From Tritrichomonas foetus (taxonomy: Eukaryota > Parabasalia > Tritrichomonadida > Tritrichomonadidae): a stretch of DNA of 22,076 bases. Location of the stretch: assembly GCA_001839685.1 (NCBI GenBank), contig MLAK01001143.1, forward strand, positions 9,988 through 32,063, in the 5' to 3' direction. This document shows positions 15,177 through 22,076 of the stretch, one piece after another; position 1 is the first letter of the stretch, and each line of letters opens with the position of its first letter. A program made the position numbers and the translations under genes. Under the pieces are notes generated by a model. The model saw only the letters and a program-made list of their open reading frames with translations, had not been told where the DNA came from and ran no database searches.

Positions 15177-18100
15177 ATGATCGTCTTCCTCCTCTCCCTT
15201 TTCTGCTCTTCACGACCGAGTAAACTCAAAAATTCCAAAACAATCAACAACAATTTTTTCAATGACAAACAGAATTTATTTAATTTCAATTATGTCAATC
15301 ATATAAAAAGTTATGAAATCAACTCCGATTCATGGTACAAAATTATGATAACACCAGATGATGCGGCATCACTGAACGAATTGGAAAAAGTAATTGGAAG
15401 AAAAGTGGAGCCATCTGATATGATTGGTCTGAATACATATTTGCTATTTTTAGAAAAACAAAATGCTCAAAAAGTATCTACACTTTCAAAGATCAAATTA
15501 TCAAAAATCAACAAACAAAATTCATTTCAAACAAATACAAAAATTTTGAAAGAAACATTAAAAAATAAGACCTATTTAATTTTCGCTGACAAAACTTTTG
15601 ATGTTCCAAAATTTTCAAAGGTTTCTTTTAAATCAAATAGATTATTTGTTGTTGAAACAACATCACCAAACCAAATTTTCTCTGATCCAAGAGTCTTAAA
15701 AATCGAAAAAATGCCCAAATTGAAACTTTTGAATCGTTGGACTACTGGATTCCTTCAATCTGGAGAAGAAGATGTTGTTATAGATAAAAATGGATTTTTA
15801 ACATCAAATAGAGTATTAAACAATCGTGGAATAAATGGATCTAATGTTATTGTTACAATTATGGATAGTGGGGCATCCTCAACCAATTGCTTATTGACAG
15901 ATTCACAACATGAATTTCCAATCAATAAAACCAATCTTAATCATAGAAAAGTTGTTCGCTATGATGCATTTGTTGATCAATCAGATGAATATAATGGTCA
16001 TGGTACCCATTGTGCTGGAATTGTAGCAGGTTATGCCGAATGTGGTGAAAATTGTTCAATGAATTTGTATTCAGGTCACGCACCTGCTGCCAAATTATAT
16101 GTTTCAGATTTAGCAGTAGATGCGGATGTTGATGAACTTGGATTAACTGTCGAATCTATTACTAAATCACTTGAACATGCAAAAGAATTGAATTCACATA
16201 TTATTAGTTGCAGCTGGGGTGTTGAAGCTACAAAAGATTCAAAACTTTTAACTGCTTTATTTGATGAATATGCCAATATCTTTCCAGATATTTTGTTTAT
16301 TTTTGCTGCAGGTAATGATGGTGCAGTATTTAGTGTTAATACTCCAGGTGAATCTAAAAATGTTCTCACAGTTGCAGCATCAACTCCACCACGTGGATTC
16401 TTTTTGGGATATGAATCAACCAAACTTTTTACCATTACCGATATTAATTCAGGTTCCCAATTAAATGTAACTTCATTGAATTTCTATGATAGATTAGCTG
16501 TTGAACCAGTTTCTAACTATCAAAATTTGGATGTGATTAATTTCACTAATTATGAAAATGATTATGATGGAAAACTTATTTTGATAAAAGATAGTGCATC
16601 TTTAGATTTTGAACAATTAATGTCTTCAAATCCTGCGGCTATTTTAATTATCAATGGTAATCCAAAAGAAGCAATTCCTAATTATGTTGACTTTGCTGTT
16701 CTTCATACAGCTTCTTCTCAAATCGCAAATCTACTTACAAAAGTGAATGTTACTTTAGATACAACGCGACAATTCAAACAACTTTATTTAGCAGATTTTT
16801 CATCAGAAGGCCCAACTTTATATGGAAGGCTTAAACCAGACATTACAGCTCCAGGAACATTTATATCATCTGCAGCAGGTAATTCCAAGAATCAATGCAC
16901 AAATGATGATGCGCTTGTTGCTTTATCAGGCACATCAATGGCAACTCCAGCTATTGCAGGAAGTACTGCTTTAGTCGAACAATATTTAGTTGAAAGACTT
17001 CATGGACTTCCGCAATCCTCATCTTTAGAATTAAGAGCAACACTATTAAAGGCAATGATTATTAATTCAGGAAAATCAGAATCACCTAATACTGGTAGTG
17101 GATTTGGTTTACCAAAACTTGATAATGTTCTTGTAGAATCAAATAGTGAAAATCGTGGTTTAAGATTCACATCTCAGATTATCAATTCGAATAGTGAAGA
17201 TATTTACTACATTGAAATTGGATCATATGAACAATCCGAAAATAACATTGATACTAAATTAGATATTACATTAGTTTATTCAGAAATAGCTGACTATACA
17301 GAAACCAATCTTGCTGTTCTTACAGATATTGATTTATTTGTTGTAAGTCCTGATGGAATAGTGCACTATGGAAATTCAAACAATAATGAAGAAGAATCTC
17401 ACACAAATGTTGAAAAGGTTTCTATTCTTACACCAAAATCAGGAAGATATGAAATTCATGTTAATGCTTATCCTTTCCCATTATCCATCAAAGCAACAAA
17501 TTACTCTCTTGTTGTAAATGGTCCATTCAAACAAAATGATTTTGAAAAGAATCCAGGAGTTTTGACACCAATTCATTCAGTTAAAAATTGTCCTTTGAAT
17601 TGTTCAAATAATGGAAAATGCTCGGAAGGAAAATGTGTTTGTGATTCTTTACATACTGGAACACATTGTCAAATCAATGTTTTATCAGTTGAACCTGAAC
17701 AATCCGTTTCGCATGCATTTGAACCACGCCAATTTTGGCACACCAAACTTAATGTTGGAAATGCCGGAAAAGTTATCCTTAATTTATTGAAAAGTGGTGA
17801 CCCTTCTGTTGCTGAACTTGTTATCAATAAAGATAATCAATATAAATTATCATTAAACAGATATTTAACAGGATACATTGCAAGGTCTCGAGAAGCTGTC
17901 GAGATTGATTTGAAACAATATAATTTTGGGTCATATGTTTATTTAAGTCTCTATAATAATGCACCTGAAAAAACTACAATTCAATTTTACTTTTCTACTT
18001 CGGAAACTAGAAGTTTTTCGTCAAAAATTGTTTTAACTGTTATTTTAGCTGGTAGTATCATTTTAATATTATTAATTGCTTTTGTAATTTATAAGTTTAT

Positions 18101-18218
18101 TAGAAGAAGAAGAAATAATTTGGATCAATCCACAGAACCAGAAATTGCCCCACTTCCATCAGGAATTAAAGGAAATATGCCAGCTGATATAGAAACTAAA
18201 TTAATAGAGGAGGCTTGA
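15177..18218 (+). CDS. Membrane-anchored subtilisin-like serine protease, KP-43 type (S8), 1,013 aa
   Basis: The catalytic triad is complete: Asp230 in VTIMDSG, His275 in GHGTHCAG and Ser587 in SGTSMATP, with oxyanion Asn380 in AAGNDG. A short hydrophobic N-terminus (IVFLLSLFC) fits a signal peptide, followed by a pro-region to about residue 190. Residues about 460-525, inserted between Asn380 and Ser587, resemble a protease-associated (PA) domain. Residues about 660-782 (LDITLVYSE, DIDLFVVSPDG, SGRYEIHVNAY) match the C-terminal jelly-roll known from KP-43-type S8 proteases. An EGF-like module follows (805-831, six Cys), then a transmembrane helix (about 951-972) and a basic stop-transfer RRRR with a 38-residue tail. 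It is therefore a type I surface or lysosomal protease, probably made as a zymogen. It converges with the acyltransferase gene. Start choice is supported by the initiator 12 bases upstream. Confidence 0.95.
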   Translation: MIVFLLSLFCSSRPSKLKNSKTINNNFFNDKQNLFNFNYVNHIKSYEINSDSWYKIMITPDDAASLNELEKVIGRKVEPSDMIGLNTYLLFLEKQNAQKVSTLSKIKLSKINKQNSFQTNTKILKETLKNKTYLIFADKTFDVPKFSKVSFKSNRLFVVETTSPNQIFSDPRVLKIEKMPKLKLLNRWTTGFLQSGEEDVVIDKNGFLTSNRVLNNRGINGSNVIVTIMDSGASSTNCLLTDSQHEFPINKTNLNHRKVVRYDAFVDQSDEYNGHGTHCAGIVAGYAECGENCSMNLYSGHAPAAKLYVSDLAVDADVDELGLTVESITKSLEHAKELNSHIISCSWGVEATKDSKLLTALFDEYANIFPDILFIFAAGNDGAVFSVNTPGESKNVLTVAASTPPRGFFLGYESTKLFTITDINSGSQLNVTSLNFYDRLAVEPVSNYQNLDVINFTNYENDYDGKLILIKDSASLDFEQLMSSNPAAILIINGNPKEAIPNYVDFAVLHTASSQIANLLTKVNVTLDTTRQFKQLYLADFSSEGPTLYGRLKPDITAPGTFISSAAGNSKNQCTNDDALVALSGTSMATPAIAGSTALVEQYLVERLHGLPQSSSLELRATLLKAMIINSGKSESPNTGSGFGLPKLDNVLVESNSENRGLRFTSQIINSNSEDIYYIEIGSYEQSENNIDTKLDITLVYSEIADYTETNLAVLTDIDLFVVSPDGIVHYGNSNNNEEESHTNVEKVSILTPKSGRYEIHVNAYPFPLSIKATNYSLVVNGPFKQNDFEKNPGVLTPIHSVKNCPLNCSNNGKCSEGKCVCDSLHTGTHCQINVLSVEPEQSVSHAFEPRQFWHTKLNVGNAGKVILNLLKSGDPSVAELVINKDNQYKLSLNRYLTGYIARSREAVEIDLKQYNFGSYVYLSLYNNAPEKTTIQFYFSTSETRSFSSKIVLTVILAGSIILILLIAFVIYKFIRRRRNNLDQSTEPEIAPLPSGIKGNMPADIETKLIEEA

Positions 18219-18464
18219 GTTATTCTCAAACTAATTGGTATTTTGTATTGTTTTCTATAAAAATAATGATATAAAATTATCTCTAAAACTTTCATTACAT
18301 TAAAGTTTGCTTTTTATCTTTTTGTTAATTTGAATCTTTTATGAATTTCGATAATATTCCTTTCTAGAATAATCTCTACTCAACACAAAATTCTTTGTTC
18401 CTCATAAAAATATTGTTTTGGAAAAAGTTAAAAAAAAAGTCGTCAACAATGTTGGATTTATTTT

Positions 18465-18526
<62 letters not shown>

Positions 18527-18576
18527 TATAATTTCTAAATATCTCTAATCTTATTTTGTTAATTTCTAAAATTAAA
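18219..18576. other. Convergent intergenic region
   Basis: The 3' flanks of the protease (+) and the acyltransferase (-) meet here. No gene is seen. The only notable feature is the long poly-T tract at 18467-18525. Confidence 0.6.
18467..18525. repeat. 59-base poly-T homopolymer (poly-A on the minus strand)
   Basis: A pure T run of 59 bases, preceded by TTTTTA. On the minus strand it is an A59 tract starting 51 bases after the acyltransferase stop codon. It could be a microsatellite, an assembly-inflated homopolymer, or the fossil poly-A tail of a retroposed transcript. Confidence 0.85.
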
Positions 18577-19845
18577 TTAAATTCCTTTTTGGAATTGTTT
18601 GATTGCATCAAGTGCTTCTTTGATTGTCATATTTGGATCAAGATTCAATAAAGCAAATTTTGTTCCAAGGCCAACCGCTTCAGCGTCTTTTGTATGGAAA
18701 ATTGAAGACTTATACCTCATGTTTGCATAGAATTCATTATAATTTTCTTTTTTATCAACAACAGTGAACGATGAAAAAGAAAACAACGGATCTCCATTTG
18801 AATCACCAACTGAAGATTTCATGAAAACGTCAGTGATTGGAGATTTAACAAAAAATGGACCAATATTTGATAACTCCAGGCCAATTCCAGGTACAACCAT
18901 TCCTGGAGGAGGAGGAGTTAAAGTTTTGAGAAATGCAAATTGATAACCTTTATTCAATTTATACTTTAAATCATCTCTTAGTAACCTTTCAAAGTTATGT
19001 AATAACATTTTTTCGTTCATTGTTGCAGAAACTGTTACTGATGAATACATATTACATGTTGACCAGTTGATAAGCGAATTATCAAGAAATTGTCTCATAT
19101 CAACACATGTTGTGCATCCTGTTAGTTCTTCCTTTTCCATCATTCCATTGAAAGCAAGAGCAGACAGAATAAAAGAAGACCAAAGGGAATCTGTTAATCC
19201 ATGACAAGTATTTTTGCTTTTATTAAAGCAGCGAAGTCGATTTGTTGGGAAATTAAATGAAACATATTGACAAGATCTCTTAGAATCATTTGGATTATTA
19301 TTAATTGTAGTTTTTTGGTGAATATGAGTAATTTCTTTATCAACAAATAAATGAGGAAGTTTAATATTTGATTTTTCGATTTTATCAGAAAAAATACTTT
19401 CCATATTCATTGGAAGAACATCAGTTTCAAAATGTAAAGCGTTTGAATTATTTTCATCCGCTGATAAATAATTTGTCAGATAATCCAAAACAAATGTGAA
19501 ATATTTACCATCTGCAATTTGATGGCTCATATTGAGTACAATGGTATCATTATTGAATCCAATTGAACCTAAAGTTTGTTCAAAAGGCAAAGTGTGATTT
19601 TCATACATATATTGGGCAGATTCAATCAAACTTTGATTATTTGGAATTGCAAAAATATTTGCATGTTGTGATTTTGAATATATCATATCACCTTTAGTAA
19701 TTAAACGGAAGCCTAAAACATTTTTATCTAATATATCAATGATTTTAGGAATAAAAGAACTTGATTTAACCCTCATAGCAAACTGAACCATACCCCCACT
19801 AGAATTATAAAATCCATCAAGGGTTGCCAGTTTTCTTGATGCCAT
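18577..19845 (-). CDS. HxxxD acyltransferase (condensation/alcohol acetyltransferase-like), 422 aa
   Basis: The central motif MSHQIADGKYF places His108 and Asp112-Gly113 in the HxxxDG pattern of the chloramphenicol acetyltransferase/condensation-domain superfamily, where the His is the catalytic base in CoA- or carrier-dependent acyl transfer. Later landmarks fit the alcohol acetyltransferase and PapA-like branch: VDMR at residues 248-251 and SNIG at 326-329. The length of about 420 residues suits a stand-alone two-lobe enzyme. There is no carrier domain, signal peptide or membrane segment, so it is probably cytosolic; the acyl acceptor is unknown. Unlike the other genes it has no initiator-like TCA-Py-T/A in the roughly 100 bases before its ATG. 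An A59 tract lies 51 bases past its stop, and it converges with the protease gene. Superfamily is fairly sure, substrate not. Confidence 0.85.
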   Translation of the reverse strand: MASRKLATLDGFYNSSGGMVQFAMRVKSSSFIPKIIDILDKNVLGFRLITKGDMIYSKSQHANIFAIPNNQSLIESAQYMYENHTLPFEQTLGSIGFNNDTIVLNMSHQIADGKYFTFVLDYLTNYLSADENNSNALHFETDVLPMNMESIFSDKIEKSNIKLPHLFVDKEITHIHQKTTINNNPNDSKRSCQYVSFNFPTNRLRCFNKSKNTCHGLTDSLWSSFILSALAFNGMMEKEELTGCTTCVDMRQFLDNSLINWSTCNMYSSVTVSATMNEKMLLHNFERLLRDDLKYKLNKGYQFAFLKTLTPPPPGMVVPGIGLELSNIGPFFVKSPITDVFMKSSVGDSNGDPLFSFSSFTVVDKKENYNEFYANMRYKSSIFHTKDAEAVGLGTKFALLNLDPNMTIKEALDAIKQFQKGI

Positions 19846-20354
19846 TATCTAAACTCAAATTGTAAACTTTTTAACCGTATTTTTTCCTGGCCAATTTTCA
19901 CCAAGTAGATAAACTATTCTGAAGATGAGAATATTTCTGTTTGTGGACGTTTTATCACTGAAAATTGAATAATAAATCGACTAAGCTCAATTGAAATTAT
20001 TTTGAATCTTTTTTCCTCCATCAAATTTGATCTTTAAAATTTAGCCTGTAACCGTTTAAAACACCAAAGTAACCAAATTTTTTCGAAAAAAGAAAATTGT
20101 TGAGATTTCCCAAATATTCAGTGTTTTTGTTCATAGAAATGATCATAAATTTATGTTCCAGCATATCAATAACAAAAAAATGATACAGACTTTAATCGGT
20201 CATGACATTTTTGATCAATCAGTCTTTATTTTAAATTTATTTTTTTTTGCTACATTCGGAAAAAGTCATGATTTAAAAAAATGAAAAATGAATCACTTTA
20301 TGTTAAAACTCTCTATCATATGAAGCCGAAAACCTTTATCTTGTGTTTATTGAA
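19846..20354. other. Intergenic region between two minus-strand genes
   Basis: It holds the 5' flank of the acyltransferase and the 3' flank of the kinase. It is AT-rich, with no coding frame, repeat or RNA structure that I can support. Confidence 0.6.
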
Positions 20355-21743
20355 TCATTTATTTTGTTTTTTTCCAAATTGTTTTTCGTAGAGAATCAAT
20401 TTTTGAATGAGCTTGATAATGCACGAATCTTTCTTCATTGAATATTTCATCAACAAAGTGCAAAATTTCTTTTTAGTTAAATCAGAATACATTTCTCTGA
20501 ATCTATCGCATCCAACAAGGCGTTCAATAAACTCGCGTAAATAATCTGCCTTTTTTTGAGGGGAATCACTTTTCTTGATGTTTCCAAGTCTCATAGGAAA
20601 TCCCATGAACTCAACAAACTCATACTCATCTTTTTTTTGATTCACTTCATCAATAATTTGGTCATTGGTACCAACCCCTTTATCAGTTAAGTTATTTTTT
20701 GATATAATTGGAGATTTATTTATGAATTTTGGATTTCCATCATATTTTTCAGAATTATTTTCACAATCATTTACAGATGATTTCTCATGAGAATCTTTTT
20801 GATCAATGATAGTCAGAATTTCATTTTTCAAGTCATTATAATCATCAACAAAAAGGATTTCCTTTGGGTATTCATCAGGGGTCACTCCAGGAGGAATTCC
20901 ATGAAAAATTGTGTGAGAAAACTCAATTTTTGCTTGTGTTTGACCTAACAGAGCGACCGTTTTATACTTTATAAAAGGCAAACTTAGAACTTCGTTGATA
21001 GATGGTCTCTTTTCTGGATTCTTACTTAGTAATTGTTTGGCAAGAATTTGGAGTTCCAAATCATAATATTTCTGAATTCTTGGAGTTTTACTTTTTATAA
21101 TGTTATCCATAACATCTTTCATTGATTTCCCCGAAAAGGCACGTTGTAAAGTACACATTTCATATAAAATGCACCCAAGCGCCCAAATATCAGTTTTCTG
21201 GTTATATGGATGACCTTGGCATACTTCAGGTGATAAGTAATAAGGACTTCCAATTTGTGTGGCAAGCATTGCTTCTGTATCGGGCAAAATATGGGACAGT
21301 CCAAAATCTCCAAGTTTGATGATTCCGTTTTTACAGATAAAAAAATTGGAGGGTTTGATATCTCGATGTACGATTTTTCTATCATGTAGGTATTTGATGG
21401 CGAGACACATTTGAACAAAGTAATCAATGATAATGTCTTCATTCCAGGCTCTTCCATTTCTTTCTTTAATTAATGTTTCAACATCACCACCGTCTGCATA
21501 ATCCATCAAAATTGACAATATATCTTTTTGAATTACGTGCGATCGATAACGAATGATATTGAAGTGCTTCATTTCACTCATCATTTTGATTTCTTGAATT
21601 GCGTTTTTCATTCCTTTACTGTTTAGCTTAGCGAGGTTAACCTGCTTAACAACACGAAGCTGTTTATCTTCAAGGGATTCTACAAGAAAAGCTCTTCCGT
21701 AGCCACCTTGCCCAATTTTCTTGATAACACGGAAAGATTCCAT
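20355..21743 (-). CDS. NEK-like serine/threonine protein kinase, 462 aa
   Basis: All catalytic landmarks are present: glycine loop GQGGYG (11-16), VAIK-type Lys33 in VVKQVN, helix-C Glu51, HRDIKPSN with Asp128 and Asn133, DFG at 146-148, GSPYYLSPE with Glu173, and DIWALGC at 185-191. The activation segment and VVKQ style are typical of the NIMA-related (NEK) family, which acts in cell cycle and flagellar control. The kinase domain ends near residue 260. The tail (261-462) has a Ser/Asn/Lys-rich linker and then a helix-rich terminal segment (about 395-455, YLREFIERL...) that I cannot name. The start is supported by an initiator 12 bases upstream. Activity is expected since no key residue is missing; substrate unknown. 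Confidence 0.93.
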   Translation of the reverse strand: MESFRVIKKIGQGGYGRAFLVESLEDKQLRVVKQVNLAKLNSKGMKNAIQEIKMMSEMKHFNIIRYRSHVIQKDILSILMDYADGGDVETLIKERNGRAWNEDIIIDYFVQMCLAIKYLHDRKIVHRDIKPSNFFICKNGIIKLGDFGLSHILPDTEAMLATQIGSPYYLSPEVCQGHPYNQKTDIWALGCILYEMCTLQRAFSGKSMKDVMDNIIKSKTPRIQKYYDLELQILAKQLLSKNPEKRPSINEVLSLPFIKYKTVALLGQTQAKIEFSHTIFHGIPPGVTPDEYPKEILFVDDYNDLKNEILTIIDQKDSHEKSSVNDCENNSEKYDGNPKFINKSPIISKNNLTDKGVGTNDQIIDEVNQKKDEYEFVEFMGFPMRLGNIKKSDSPQKKADYLREFIERLVGCDRFREMYSDLTKKKFCTLLMKYSMKKDSCIIKLIQKLILYEKQFGKKQNK

Positions 21744-21750
21744 TGTGCTT

Positions 21751-21757
21751 AAAGTGA
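21751..21757 (-). promoter_or_regulatory. Putative initiator (TCACTTT) of the kinase gene
   Basis: Read on the minus strand, TCACTTT lies with its A (21755) 12 bases upstream of the ATG at 21743. This is the same spacing as in the protease gene. Confidence 0.7.
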
Positions 21758-22076
21758 TATATAAACGTATTTGGAAAAATTATTGTGTTTTGCTCATCAT
21801 TTGATATAGAATTTTCAATTGGTTTTGGCGGTTTTGCATCATTTATTTGTGAGATTTTCAATTGATTGGCTGGATGTATATCTTTCCAGTCGAAAATCCA
21901 CTTTTTATAAACTTTTTGATAGAATTGAATAATTATTTTTTGANAAGATAGTCGAAAATGCTCTTAAAATAATTATGTTTAGTCGACTCGCTTACTTTTT
22001 TTGTATTAAAATTTTTGAAAGGTCTATTTTACTCAAAAATACCTATATTTTCCATATTTTAGCAAAGAACAATAAA
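21758..22076. other. Upstream flank of the kinase at the right window edge
   Basis: AT-rich, with one ambiguous base at 21944. I see no gene, repeat or RNA structure. It probably holds upstream sequence of the kinase and perhaps of a neighbour beyond the window. Confidence 0.55.

Noticed and set aside
19846..19960. Initiator for the acyltransferase gene
   Set aside because: No TCA-Py-T/A was found on the minus strand in about 100 bases upstream of the ATG. No promoter is annotated.

Overview
The window looks like nuclear DNA of a parabasalid protist, most likely a trichomonad (Trichomonas or Tritrichomonas). The DNA is AT-rich, every gene is intronless under the standard code, and three of five start codons have a trichomonad-type initiator (Inr, TCA-Py-T/A) within about 6 to 12 bases. 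A fourth has one 22 to 26 bases upstream. The gene content also fits: a giant repetitive coiled-coil protein, a membrane-anchored subtilisin, a NEK-type kinase and a HxxxD acyltransferase. The species assignment is inference. A few ambiguous bases (981-982, 992, 1108, 21944) mark a draft assembly.

Layout. Positions 1-83 hold an array of about 21-bp repeats. Positions about 123-1334 form an apparently non-autonomous DNA transposon, with 48-bp terminal inverted repeats (44/48 identical) and a symmetric 9-bp direct repeat outside them that looks like a Mutator-type target-site duplication. From 1807 to 13356 runs one uninterrupted 3,849-residue gene. Its order is: N-terminal coiled coil; block A of about 34 units of a 21-25-residue acidic-turn-basic repeat; Ser-rich region with 41-residue repeats and several TQT motifs; Glu-rich helical region; short hydrophobic island; second Glu-rich region; block B of about 23 units of the same acidic/basic repeat; His-rich linker; C-terminal coiled coil. 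A small unrecognised gene follows (13755-14300).

The intergenic region 14301-15162 is unusually structured. It contains a GC-rich 175-base nested stem-loop, a 223-bp inverted-repeat element, and two palindromes just upstream of the next gene. That gene (15177-18218, +) encodes a KP-43-type S8 protease with an EGF-like module and a transmembrane anchor. Convergent to it, on the minus strand, are a HxxxD acyltransferase (18577-19845) and a NEK-like kinase (20355-21743). A 59-base poly-T tract lies between the protease and the acyltransferase.

The genes are monocistronic and show no operon logic. The giant protein, probably cytoskeletal, and the structured 14.5-14.9 kb region are the most unusual content.
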